Made by a program: the position numbers and the translations under genes
Source: Deltaproteobacteria bacterium
Lineage (GTDB): Bacteria > Myxococcota_A > Polyangia > JACPQR01
Assembly: GCA_016190375.1 (NCBI GenBank)
Contig: JACPQR010000143.1
Span: forward strand, 1-64,000
Direction: 5' to 3'
Length of the DNA stretch: 64,000 bases
The notes under the pieces: generated by a model
What the model was told of the DNA's origin: nothing
What the model saw: the letters and a program-made list of their open reading frames with translations, nothing else
The model's database searches: none
Shown here: piece after piece, positions 47,059 through 55,363 of the stretch
Numbering within the stretch: the first letter of the stretch is position 1
How the letters are laid out: each line of letters begins with the position of its first letter

Positions 47059-47262
47059 ATGGTCGACCCGGTGAACCTGGCCGATCCGGGGTGCGAGCCG
47101 ACCGACGCGCAACTCGCAGAGCTGTCGCAACGCGCATTCGGTGGTGTTCGCGACGCGCGAGAACGAGCCCTGAAGCAGCTCCGGGCCCAGATCGCCGCGG
47201 CCAGGGAAGAGGTGCTGCGCCGACTCGAAACGCAGGCCGAGGCGCCGAGAGACTCGAGGTGA
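47059..47262 (+). CDS. Probable antitoxin partner of the zeta-like kinase
   Basis: 67 residues from ATG 47059, largely helical and charged (TDAQLAELSQRAFGGVRDAR, then ALKQLRAQIAAAREEVLRRL). The stop overlaps the GTG of the zeta-like gene as GTGA, the usual order of antitoxin before toxin. Size and helical content suit an epsilon-type or similar antitoxin, although no sequence family is recognised. Confidence 0.65.
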   Translation: MVDPVNLADPGCEPTDAQLAELSQRAFGGVRDARERALKQLRAQIAAAREEVLRRLETQAEAPRDSR

Positions 47263-47882
47263 AGCCCGTACTTCTCGTGATTGGCGGGCCCAACGGTTCC
47301 GGCAAGACGACGGTCACGGCGCGGCTGCGCGAGGAACGGTGGAGCGAAGGGGTCGAGTATCTCAACCCGGACGAGGTTGCCCGCGATCGTTTCGGGGACT
47401 GGAATTCGCCCCAAGCAGTCCTGAGCGCCGCGCAGTGGACGGATGCCAGGCGCGAGGAGCTGCTCGGGCTCGGAGAGGGGATCGCGTTCGAGACCGTGCT
47501 CTCGACCACGACCAAGGTCGATTTCCTCCGTCGAGCGAAGGACCGGGGCTACTTCGTGCGCGTCTTCTTCATCGGCACGAGCGATCCCCGCATCAACGCC
47601 GCACGCATCGCGGGACGGGTGATGGAGGGTGGTCACACGGTTCCGATCGAGAAGATCGTCACGCGGTACGTTCGGTCGATGGCCAACCTGTCCGCGGTGC
47701 TGCGGCTGTCCGATCGCGTGTACGTCTTCGACAACTCGATCGACGATGAGGAAGCTCGACTGTGCGCGCGAACCGTGGATGGTCAGCTTCGCAAGATCTA
47801 CGGCGAGCTGCCAGAGTGGGTCTCCGACGCGGTCTCGACGGTCGAGCGCCATCCGCAGTTCGTCGACCTGCGCGCCGCTTGA
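47259..47882 (+). CDS. Zeta-toxin-like P-loop kinase
   Basis: 207 residues from GTG 47259. VLLVIGGPNGSGKTTVTARL is a Walker A of the zeta-toxin family; EYLNPDEVARDRFG and EGIAFETVLSTTTKVDFLRR match the substrate-binding strands, and RIAGRVMEGGHTVPIEKIV carries the conserved Arg/Gly-Gly-His segment. Zeta toxins phosphorylate UDP-N-acetylglucosamine and block cell-wall synthesis. The preceding small gene is the likely antitoxin. The pair lies exactly between two copies of a tail repeat from the pseudokinase gene. Confidence 0.88.
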   Translation: MKPVLLVIGGPNGSGKTTVTARLREERWSEGVEYLNPDEVARDRFGDWNSPQAVLSAAQWTDARREELLGLGEGIAFETVLSTTTKVDFLRRAKDRGYFVRVFFIGTSDPRINAARIAGRVMEGGHTVPIEKIVTRYVRSMANLSAVLRLSDRVYVFDNSIDDEEARLCARTVDGQLRKIYGELPEWVSDAVSTVERHPQFVDLRAA

Positions 47883-47950
47883 TGCGGCTCTACGTACCGG
47901 CGGGCGTGACCGTGCGCAGGGTCGTGTGGTTCCGAGCCGAGAGCCGGTGG
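47882..47950. repeat. Tail repeat, copy 3
   Basis: 69 bp beginning at the last base of the zeta-like stop codon and matching copies 1 and 2 (see 46322-46390). On the plus strand it would read RLYVPAGVTVRRVVWFRAES, with the stop lost. On the minus strand it encodes the last 19 residues of the opposing membrane protein. Confidence 0.85.
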
Positions 47951-48990
47951 ATCCCGAGGGCGACCAGCTGAAGGCCCAGGAGGAGCAACGAGATCCGGAA
48001 CGGCGTGAACGTCCCGCAGCCGCCGAACATCAGCGCGCACAGGCCGAGGCCGATCTCGGTGACCACGGCGGGGTGGCGGCGCGGCCAGAGGTGGTAGGCG
48101 GCGGTCGTGAGATAGCCGAGGAGCGCCGCGAGGTAGAGCGGCTGCGCGAAGGGGACCTGAAGCTCGATTCCGATCGTGCGGGCGGCGAGGCTCTGGGTCT
48201 CGGGCCAGGCCAGTAGCGCGAGCGCTCCAACCGCCATGGTCGGCACGAGGCCGGCGAGGAGCGCGGCGACGAGCGGCGCCCTGGACGCCCGCGCGCTCCC
48301 TTCGCCCGCGCTTCGCCCAGGCGCGATGAAGGCGATCGGTGCGAGGAGGCCGCAGAGGACGGCGGCGGCCTCGGTCCCGAGCGCGACGAGCCGGGGCAGG
48401 CTGGACCATGGCGTCCACGCCCCCAGCGCGGGGATCAATCGGGTGAGCGTGTCCACGTATCCAAAGAGGAGCGGGAGGACGAGCAGCCAGCTCATCACCT
48501 TGGCGGGCGCCGGCCCGCGCGCCAGCGAGGCGTTGACCGCGCAGATGACCCCGATGAAGACCGTCGCCGTCAGCGCCATGAAGATCATCTGGGTCGGCAC
48601 CCGGAGAACGAGCGAGATGGCGATCACGGGCAGGGCGAAGATCGCGAGCACGAGGAGCGTCAGGCGGCGGGCTGCAGAAGCGAACCCAGGGTCGCGGAGC
48701 ACGGCGGCGAGCGCCGCGAAGTTCATCGCGAGCGCCAGGACGGCGACCATCCCGTGCGCGAACGTCGCCGGCGTCAGGAGCGCCTGGCGCAGCGCCTCGA
48801 GGCCACCGGTACGCGTGATCGCGCCGTGCGGAGGAGCGGGCAAGGAGCCGACGAGGAGCCGGCCGAGGGCGAAGTCCGCGAGCGACGCGGCGAGGAGCGC
48901 CGCCCCGAGAGCGCCGAAGGGCGGCCCCGGTCGCGCGGCCTCGCCGGAGATCTCGTGAGGCCCATCCATCAGGTCTGCGCCGGAAGACAT
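47890..48990 (-). CDS. Polytopic membrane protein of unknown function
   Basis: 366 residues with about nine or ten hydrophobic helices (for example GALGAALLAASLADFALGRL, VIAISLVLRVPTQMIFMALT, LVAALLAGLVPTMAVGALAL). No family recognised. Its final HRLSARNHTTLRTVTPAGT is read from the antisense strand of tail repeat copy 3, so the natural C-terminus has probably been replaced. It is the last gene of a nine-gene minus-strand run and starts 32 bp after the YbjN-like gene ends. Confidence 0.75.
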   Translation of the reverse strand: MSSGADLMDGPHEISGEAARPGPPFGALGAALLAASLADFALGRLLVGSLPAPPHGAITRTGGLEALRQALLTPATFAHGMVAVLALAMNFAALAAVLRDPGFASAARRLTLLVLAIFALPVIAISLVLRVPTQMIFMALTATVFIGVICAVNASLARGPAPAKVMSWLLVLPLLFGYVDTLTRLIPALGAWTPWSSLPRLVALGTEAAAVLCGLLAPIAFIAPGRSAGEGSARASRAPLVAALLAGLVPTMAVGALALLAWPETQSLAARTIGIELQVPFAQPLYLAALLGYLTTAAYHLWPRRHPAVVTEIGLGLCALMFGGCGTFTPFRISLLLLGLQLVALGIHRLSARNHTTLRTVTPAGT

Positions 48991-49022
48991 TCGCTGCGGT
49001 GGGCTCGAGCCCGACCGCTCGT

Positions 49023-49523
49023 CTAGTTGGGAACCGCCTTGCGGTCCTCGAGGGAGCGAGTGATGTTGGCGAGCGCCTCGTCCTCCAGCATGTCCTGCAT
49101 GCGCATTCCGCCCCCCTGCGCGACGATCCTGTCGTCGTACTCGTCGGCGATGAGCGCGATGTCGCGAAGTGTCGCCACGATCTCGGGTGCATCCAGCGTC
49201 AGGCCGCCGAGGATCGAGTGGGACAGCGTCACGGCGCGTCCTGCGGGCACGTAGCCGAAGGCGCCGAAGCGGAGGAGGGCGTTCATCGTCAGGAGCTCCG
49301 TCGCCAGCTCGCGCGTGAGGCGGACGCCCTGGGCGAGCGAGGCGACGAAGCGGACGATGACCTGCCCCTTCTTGCCGGAGATCACCTCGATCGTGACGTA
49401 GGCGGAGCCCTGTCGGACGACGTACAGCCCCCTCTCGATTCGATGAAACGCGCCGCTCTGCCCCAGCGCGGACTCGATCAGCTTGCAGCTATGCCTGGCG
49501 GCATCGTTCATCGTCTTCGTCAT
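49023..49523 (-). CDS. YbjN-like protein
   Basis: 166 residues, no signal peptide, resembling the YbjN / type III chaperone-like fold: IERGLYVVRQGSAYVTIEVI, LTRELATELLTMNALLRFGA, VTLSHSILGGLTLDAPEIVA, LIADEYDDRIV. Proteins of this fold bind peptides or proteins, but function is unclear. It starts 3 bp after the PHP protein's stop, so it is cotranslated with that surface enzyme. Confidence 0.72.
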   Translation of the reverse strand: MTKTMNDAARHSCKLIESALGQSGAFHRIERGLYVVRQGSAYVTIEVISGKKGQVIVRFVASLAQGVRLTRELATELLTMNALLRFGAFGYVPAGRAVTLSHSILGGLTLDAPEIVATLRDIALIADEYDDRIVAQGGGMRMQDMLEDEALANITRSLEDRKAVPN

Positions 49524-49526
49524 CTC

Positions 49527-52500
49527 TCACCGTCCCACCTGCATGGCGTCTTCGATGCTGCGACGAACGAGGTCCAGGCGCCTGGCCCTGAGCTCGTCGT
49601 CGTCGAGCTGCTCCTCGCCGAAGGGGCTCTCGAGGCGTTCGCGCGAGAGGGGCTCTTCGTTGCTCGAACCGCCGGCCCAGCCCGGTCTCGGCTGGGGAGC
49701 CGCAAAACCGCCGCCGTCGACGTCGACCCAGACGGGGTTCGTGATCCCGTACGGGATGATGGCGTTGACCTCGGGTGGCGGCGGCAACGGCGGCACGATT
49801 GCCCGGATCAGGTCGGAGTCGATCCCGGAGAACGCCACCGCAGCGACCTGCGAGAACCCGAGGTTGGGGTGCGCGACCGACGTGTAGACCGGCGCCAGAC
49901 CTCCCTCGGTTCCGAGGGCGATCGCCACGTACCACGAGTCGCGGTCCGGCTCGTCCTCGAACGTCTCGTCGAGGTCGACGATCTCGCTCGCATCCACGTC
50001 GATCGGCTGCTCGATCCAGAGCTCGCCGTTGCGGTACAGCTCGAGGCGATCGACGCCGAACCACTCGGGCGTCTGGACGCGCACGCGCACCCGGACCGAG
50101 CCGCCTGCGCCGGCGGGCACGGTCTCGCCGATCGGGGCGCCGTTCACCCAGAGCTCGACGAACGGGCCGTAGCCCATCGTGACCTGACCCGCCTTGACGG
50201 CCGCCGCAACGCTGGCGTGCTCGATCTCGCGAGGCGCGTCCGTCGGGCTGGCGATCCAGTTCCGAGGCGTTCCGACCTCGACGTCGTGCAGCTTGTGGGT
50301 GTCGCTGTTGCCGAGCCCCGTGTACCGGACCCCGTGTTCGAGGAGGCGGAACCAGTCGTCGATGACGCCCTGGTGGTGGATGCAGGGTCGGTCGGCCAGC
50401 TCGGGATCCGCCGCTTCCTCCTCGATGCACCTCAAGGCTACGCAGGTGGCGCGCTCGGGCGAGCACTTCTCGTCCACGCGGCAATCGGCGTGGCTCGTGC
50501 ACGGCCCTTCCGGCTCGGGCAGCTCGCTGCCGAAGCCGAGCGCCGCGTTCTCCTCGGGCGTGCGCTCGAGGACCCTGCGGGCGAACTCGTCGTGCAGCGC
50601 CGCGATCTCGGACGTGGGCGCCTCCTCGGCCCTGAGCGCGTCCAGACGCTCCTTGAACTCCATGATCTCGGCGACCGTGGGCGTCCGGATCAGCTCGAAC
50701 CGCTTGGCGTTGAACAGCTCGATGCTGTCGAAGTTCGCGCTGAAGAGCTCGGGTACCAGGACGGGGTTCGTGCTCGACAGCCCGCCGGGGCTGACGTCGA
50801 GATCGAACGGGTTCAACCCGAACTGGTCGAAGTAGCCGAAGAACCCGTCTCGCGGATGCGGGACGTTGATCACCGTGCGCTCTGGACCGAGCGAGCCCAG
50901 GTTGCGCAGGCCGTCGAAGATCTCGTCCGGCACGAGCGGCAGTACCGCGTCGTCGTCGCCGTACACGCAACGGCTCCCGGCCGGATCGATCAGGCATTCG
51001 TCGCGTCGCGACCACTCGATGGCGCCGTTCTCCTCGGCCAGCTCGTCGAACCTGAGCGGGAACCCGATGTAGTGGCCCACCTCGATCGTGGTCGTCTCGA
51101 GCCCCACCATCGTCGCGAGGTAGTCCCCGAGGCCGAGCGCCGCGACCGTCGGGCCGAAGTCCGACAGGTAGTCGTGATCGGTCGAGCAGATGAGGTCGAG
51201 ACCTTCACCGACGGCGCCGGCCACGCGGGCCACGTGGCTCACGTTGGCGTCGTAGCTGTACACGCCGTGGATGTGGAAGTCCCCCGAGATCCAGCCGGTC
51301 GTGTCGACCACGTGCGCCACCGTGGCCTTGACGATGGTGGCCAGCGAGGGCACGACCGTGATGCACTGCCGGTCGATCGAGTACTCGACGCCGCGCGAGA
51401 CGACCGCCTCGTAGGTCCCGGGTGGCGCCTCGACGACGCTCCGGCCGGGCCCGAGGTAGTGGATCGCGGCGACGCCGTCGGGGAGCTCCTCGTCGCCGAG
51501 CGCGACGATCTGACTGGAAGATCGACCTGCGGGCCCGGTCCCCACGAGCGGCACGGGCGTCTCGGCGCTTCCGACGTCGCAGTCGCCGGGCCCGAGCAGG
51601 ATGAGCTTGCCCGGGCTGGGAGCGCCCTGTTCGTTGGTGATCTCGAGGTCGATGCGGCCGGGCGCGGGCACGGCGATCGACAGGTCGAGGGTCTGGCCGT
51701 CCTGAACGCTGAAGGGCAGCGGGTCCGACACCGCGCGGCCGGGCGCTCGCGCCACGAGCAGGTAGTCCCCCGGCGGGACCTTGCCCGCGAAGGAACCGGT
51801 CGCCCTCGCCGTCGCGGCGGCGTCGGCCTGCATCTCGAGCACGACGCCGGCGCTGTTCACCTCGGCCCTGTTCGAGGCGATGGCCTCGAGCGCCGAGCCG
51901 CTCGGCCCCTCCGGCGCGCGCAGCACGAACGCCTGGGCTCCGCTCAGCGGCTGACCGGTGGCCCCGTCGAGCACGTGCCCGCGCAGCGTTCCGTGAGGCT
52001 CGCGGCGCACCTCGTAGAAGCTCTCGAGCGCCGAGCCGATGTCCCCGTCACCGATCGCGAGGAACCGTTCGTAGACGATCCGCCCCTGCCGGTAGCCGGC
52101 CTGACATTCGTCGTCGTCCAGGCGGCACTGGTACAGGTGCGTGAAGGCTCCGGTGAACGACGAGGTGAAGATCGGGACGCTGAGCTGGCCGGAGGCGGAG
52201 AAGTAGGCGTACGAGACGTGGTCCCCGGACGCGGCGAGGTAGGGCGCCATGTACGGGTCGTTCAGGACGTCGACGCCCTGGTCGAAGCGACGCTGGAACA
52301 AGAGACCCACCTCGAAGCCGTCGCCCGGCGCGAAGACGTGGACCTTTGGCCCGAAGAGCAGGAAATCGCCGGCGAGGAAGCCCTGCTCGATCTCCCGCTC
52401 GCTCGCCGGACGGAGCGCGTCTCCGAGCAGCGCGCCGAAGAGCGGCAACGACTCCTGGATCGCGGCCATCTCGGTATCGCCGTCTGCGTCCTGTGGGCGG

Positions 52501-53081
52501 CGCGCCGAGTCCACGTTGATCCGCGTCCTCATCCGGATGTAGCGCTTGCCCGGCTCGAGGATGAGGTCGGTCTGGAAGGACAGATCGATGATCACGCCAG
52601 CGAGCCCGACGGTCGCGAGGGCCTCGATGATCGAGTCGCCCTTGGCGGTGATCCGCAGCCGCGCCTCCTTGCCGTCGTTCCCGTCGCTGATGACCTCGAT
52701 TCTCATGTCGTCGAGGCCGACGTTGCGGCGAGCAGGGTCGCCCTCGAAGAAGCCGGGGACCACGAGGTTCGTCATCGGGAAGACCTCGGAGAACTGGTCC
52801 AGCCCGCGCGCGTTCGAGAAGCGCACCTGGGGCCGGGCGAGGTCGGCGTCGATGATGCTGCCCCCGAACAGGCCGGGCCCCCAGGAGTTGCCCACGTTCG
52901 AGATCACGAGCCGGATCTGGTCGTTCTCGAGGACCCAGTCGTCGACCTCGCCGATCGCTCCCGGCCCTCCGACGAGCTCGCCGCGGCTCGTGACCTGGAA
53001 GGCCCTGAGCTGGGACGGACGGTCGCAGGCCGATGCGAGGGTCGCGAGCAGGATGGCCGGCGCTAGGACCCGAGAGCGCAT
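49527..53081 (-). CDS. Large lipoprotein with PHP-type metallophosphoesterase domain (CehA/McbA-like)
   Basis: 1184 residues from ATG 53081. Lipobox LASAC (Cys19). The first 480 residues are a beta-rich region followed by a carboxypeptidase-regulatory-like (CNA-B) repeat (GTLRGHVLDGATGQPLSGAQ). The PHP domain follows at about 600: WISGDFHIHGVYSYDANVSH gives HxH, then ICSTDHDYLSD, VINVPHPRDGFFGYF and GLGNSDTHKLHD, a complete set of metal ligands. A Cys-rich insert (CTSHADCRVDEKCSPERATC) splits the later part. The protein should be an outer-surface or periplasmic metal-dependent hydrolase of unknown substrate. It is coupled (TGATG) to the porin gene. Confidence 0.85.
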   Translation of the reverse strand: MRSRVLAPAILLATLASACDRPSQLRAFQVTSRGELVGGPGAIGEVDDWVLENDQIRLVISNVGNSWGPGLFGGSIIDADLARPQVRFSNARGLDQFSEVFPMTNLVVPGFFEGDPARRNVGLDDMRIEVISDGNDGKEARLRITAKGDSIIEALATVGLAGVIIDLSFQTDLILEPGKRYIRMRTRINVDSARRPQDADGDTEMAAIQESLPLFGALLGDALRPASEREIEQGFLAGDFLLFGPKVHVFAPGDGFEVGLLFQRRFDQGVDVLNDPYMAPYLAASGDHVSYAYFSASGQLSVPIFTSSFTGAFTHLYQCRLDDDECQAGYRQGRIVYERFLAIGDGDIGSALESFYEVRREPHGTLRGHVLDGATGQPLSGAQAFVLRAPEGPSGSALEAIASNRAEVNSAGVVLEMQADAAATARATGSFAGKVPPGDYLLVARAPGRAVSDPLPFSVQDGQTLDLSIAVPAPGRIDLEITNEQGAPSPGKLILLGPGDCDVGSAETPVPLVGTGPAGRSSSQIVALGDEELPDGVAAIHYLGPGRSVVEAPPGTYEAVVSRGVEYSIDRQCITVVPSLATIVKATVAHVVDTTGWISGDFHIHGVYSYDANVSHVARVAGAVGEGLDLICSTDHDYLSDFGPTVAALGLGDYLATMVGLETTTIEVGHYIGFPLRFDELAEENGAIEWSRRDECLIDPAGSRCVYGDDDAVLPLVPDEIFDGLRNLGSLGPERTVINVPHPRDGFFGYFDQFGLNPFDLDVSPGGLSSTNPVLVPELFSANFDSIELFNAKRFELIRTPTVAEIMEFKERLDALRAEEAPTSEIAALHDEFARRVLERTPEENAALGFGSELPEPEGPCTSHADCRVDEKCSPERATCVALRCIEEEAADPELADRPCIHHQGVIDDWFRLLEHGVRYTGLGNSDTHKLHDVEVGTPRNWIASPTDAPREIEHASVAAAVKAGQVTMGYGPFVELWVNGAPIGETVPAGAGGSVRVRVRVQTPEWFGVDRLELYRNGELWIEQPIDVDASEIVDLDETFEDEPDRDSWYVAIALGTEGGLAPVYTSVAHPNLGFSQVAAVAFSGIDSDLIRAIVPPLPPPPEVNAIIPYGITNPVWVDVDGGGFAAPQPRPGWAGGSSNEEPLSRERLESPFGEEQLDDDELRARRLDLVRRSIEDAMQVGR

Positions 53082-54454
53082 CAGAACTTCGCCTGGAGCT
53101 GCAGGACGCCGGTGTCGTTGCGCAGGTCCTCCGCGGCGTTCGGCTCGCGGCGGTGGGTGTACTGGAGCTGCGCCTTGATGCGGTCGCGCAAGAGGTACAG
53201 GCTCAGTGCGCCCGAGATCGCCTGCAAGTCGGAGGCGTCGTCGACGTCCGTGTTGGTGTCCCAGTCCTCGAACCGCGCGGCGATCTCGACGCGTCCGGGG
53301 ATGACGAAGAAGCCGGCCTGGGCGAAGAACGCCCGCTGGTCGACCTCGCCGATGAGCTCGGGAGGACGGACCGGATCGCTCGAGGGCTCGAACCGGGCCA
53401 TTAGCCACTCGGCGGTGACCGACAGGCCGCGCCACTTCAGCGTCAGATCGGCGCTCCACGCGAGCTGCGTCCCGGCGGCGTCGTCGTTGAAGTAGATGTC
53501 GCCGCCAAGCGCGACCCGGATCCTCCTGTAGCCCTCGTCGATCGGGAAGAAGGCGGCCTGGGACTCGCCGGTCGTGCCGAGGGGGTGCAGCTCGAGACGA
53601 GCCGCGTACAGGAGCCCGCCGTTGTCGTCGCCCCGGAACATCGTCTCGTTACCGTTGAAGACGCCGACCGAGTACTCGGCGGCGCCGATGAGGTCACCCG
53701 AGATCACCGCGCCGACCTGGCGGTCCGGGACGAGGGGCAGGACGTTCGGGAGCTGCCGGGAGGAGAACGGGCGCTCGATGAGCTGGAGGTTCGCCGTCGA
53801 GGTGATGGCGACCTTCGAGAACGGCACCTTCTGCGCGCCGAAGCTCATCTGCAGCAGCGGGAAGCGCTCGTAACCGATCGTCGCGTCGAGGAGCCGCGAT
53901 CCGCCCTCCTCGGTCGCCGGGGCGCCATCGAAGAACTCGTACTGAAGCGCGTAGGTGACGCCTCCGATCAGCGACCCGTCGATGCCGAGGCGCGCGCGGC
54001 GCAGGAGGAATCCCTCGACATCCGCGGCGTCGCCGTTCGACTTCCGCGCGCTCCTCTGCACGTACGGAGCGGCCTGGACCTGCAGGAGTCCGTGGAGCGC
54101 GAGGGAGAACGGATCGTTGCGGATCTCGAAGATCGGGTCGCCCGATCCGAGCCGGTCGAACCAGCGCCCCTCGGGAACGAAGCCCGAGCCACCCTCGGAG
54201 GGGAGGCTCGCGCGCTCCGTCTCGCTCTCGACCGGAGGCGGCGGCGGCGCGGGCGTGGGCGGCGGCGGCTGCGCGGGCGTTGGGCCCGGGGGCGGCTGGG
54301 GAGCCTGATCGCCCGGCTGCCCGGGCGGCGGAGGCTCGAGCTCTGGCCCGGCCACCTCGTCGGACGTCTGCGGCTGGGGCGCAGGCTGAGCGAGGGACAC
54401 CAAAGGGCACTGCAGGAGGGCGAGGAGAAAGACCTTGTCGAGGGGCTTGTGCAT
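53081..54454 (-). CDS. OprO/P-type outer-membrane porin
   Basis: 457 residues from ATG 54454 (the frame stays open 13 residues upstream, without a signal-like start). A signal peptide (KVFLLALLQCPLVSLAQP) leads to a Pro-rich spacer of about 60 residues and a beta-barrel with family marks (GFLLRRARLGIDGSLIGGVT, QMSFGAQKVPFSKVAITSTA, FFAQAGFFVIPGRVEIAARF) ending in Phe (LQLQAKF). OprO/P porins take up phosphate or polyphosphate. Pairing with a PHP phosphoesterase-like lipoprotein suggests hydrolysis and uptake of a phosphorylated compound (inference). Confidence 0.88.
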   Translation of the reverse strand: MHKPLDKVFLLALLQCPLVSLAQPAPQPQTSDEVAGPELEPPPPGQPGDQAPQPPPGPTPAQPPPPTPAPPPPPVESETERASLPSEGGSGFVPEGRWFDRLGSGDPIFEIRNDPFSLALHGLLQVQAAPYVQRSARKSNGDAADVEGFLLRRARLGIDGSLIGGVTYALQYEFFDGAPATEEGGSRLLDATIGYERFPLLQMSFGAQKVPFSKVAITSTANLQLIERPFSSRQLPNVLPLVPDRQVGAVISGDLIGAAEYSVGVFNGNETMFRGDDNGGLLYAARLELHPLGTTGESQAAFFPIDEGYRRIRVALGGDIYFNDDAAGTQLAWSADLTLKWRGLSVTAEWLMARFEPSSDPVRPPELIGEVDQRAFFAQAGFFVIPGRVEIAARFEDWDTNTDVDDASDLQAISGALSLYLLRDRIKAQLQYTHRREPNAAEDLRNDTGVLQLQAKF

Positions 54455-54511
54455 CCGGGGGCCGAAGCTATCCCGCACGCACCCCCCGTTCAAGCGGCGA
54501 ATCGGAAGCGG

Positions 54512-55345
54512 CTAGCAGTCCTGGGTGCGGCAGCGCGGGCCAGCGCCGAACCCGTCGTCGCAGCAGACGTCGTACGTGTCATCGCAAGGCGCGCTCGTGT
54601 CGATGTCGCAGATGCAGTTGGAGGCGTTCGTCTGGCAGCGGGCACCGAAGCCCTGGTCGCAGCAGACGTCGAACGTGTCGTCGCACGGAGCGCCCGACTC
54701 GGGATCACACATGCAGTTCGTGGCGTTCGTCTGGCAGCGAGGGCCGAAGCCCTGGTCGCAGCAGACGTCGTAGGTGTCGTCGCAGGGCGCGTTCGACTCC
54801 TGGTCGCAGATGCAGTTCAGCGCGTCGGTCTGGCAGCGAGGGCCGAAGCCCTCGTCGCAGCAGACGTCGTAGGCATCGTCGCAGGGCGCGCCCGTCGCCT
54901 GGTCGCAGATGCAGTCCGTCGCGGACGTCTGGCAGCGAGGCCCGAACCCCTGGTCGCAGCAGACGCCCCATGAGTCGTCGCAGGGCGCGCCGCTCGCCGG
55001 ATCGCAGATGCAGTTCTGGGCGGTGGCCTCGCACGAAGCTCCGAAGCCGCGGTCGCAGCACACCTGGTCGTCCTCGCAGGGCGGATCGCAGACGAAGAGC
55101 GGAGCGGCGTCGACCGCCGCGTCGCGTGGGCCTCCGCCGTCGACCCCGCCGTCCAGGCCCGCGTCGGTGCCTGCGTCCGGGCCTGCGCCCGCGTCCCGAC
55201 CGGCGTCTACATCCGAATCGGAGTCCGAGTCCGCGTCCGAATCGGCGTCCGAATCGGCGTCGGCGTCGGGTCCCGTCCCGTCCTCGCCGCAGGTGCAACC
55301 GATCGACGTCGACAGTGCGAGCATGATCCACGTTCTCGAGCCCAT
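54512..55345 (-). CDS. Cys-rich repeat lipoprotein with Asp linker (copy 1)
   Basis: 277 residues. A signal peptide ends at Cys17 (STSIGC). A DADSDSD linker and Asp-Ala-Gly stretch follow (about 25-80). Then comes one partial and five further 33-residue repeats of pattern C-x-C-x7-C-x6-CC-x7-C (for example CICDPASGAPCDDSWGVCCD, then GFGPRC), six Cys each. All are likely paired in disulfides, making a rigid rod outside the cell. Function unknown. A tandem paralogue is encoded 18 bp upstream. Confidence 0.8.
   Translation of the reverse strand: MGSRTWIMLALSTSIGCTCGEDGTGPDADADSDADSDADSDSDSDVDAGRDAGAGPDAGTDAGLDGGVDGGGPRDAAVDAAPLFVCDPPCEDDQVCCDRGFGASCEATAQNCICDPASGAPCDDSWGVCCDQGFGPRCQTSATDCICDQATGAPCDDAYDVCCDEGFGPRCQTDALNCICDQESNAPCDDTYDVCCDQGFGPRCQTNATNCMCDPESGAPCDDTFDVCCDQGFGARCQTNASNCICDIDTSAPCDDTYDVCCDDGFGAGPRCRTQDC
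55201..55268 (-). repeat. Asp-Ser/Ala coding repeat (linker)
   Basis: Tandem GAY-TCN/GAY-GCN codons encode the acidic spacer directly after the lipid-anchor region of the 54512-55345 lipoprotein. Confidence 0.75.
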
Positions 55346-55363
55346 CGCCCACCCTCCATCTCG

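Noticed and set aside
47059..47882. Toxin-antitoxin pair as part of a prophage or plasmid insertion
   Set aside because: No integrase, transposase, attachment site or phage gene nearby; the borders are repeats of a host gene end instead.
48999..53066. 1355-codon plus-strand open frame opposite the PHP lipoprotein
   Set aside because: The minus-strand frame has a signal peptide, metal ligands and coupled neighbours; the plus-strand one is a composition shadow.
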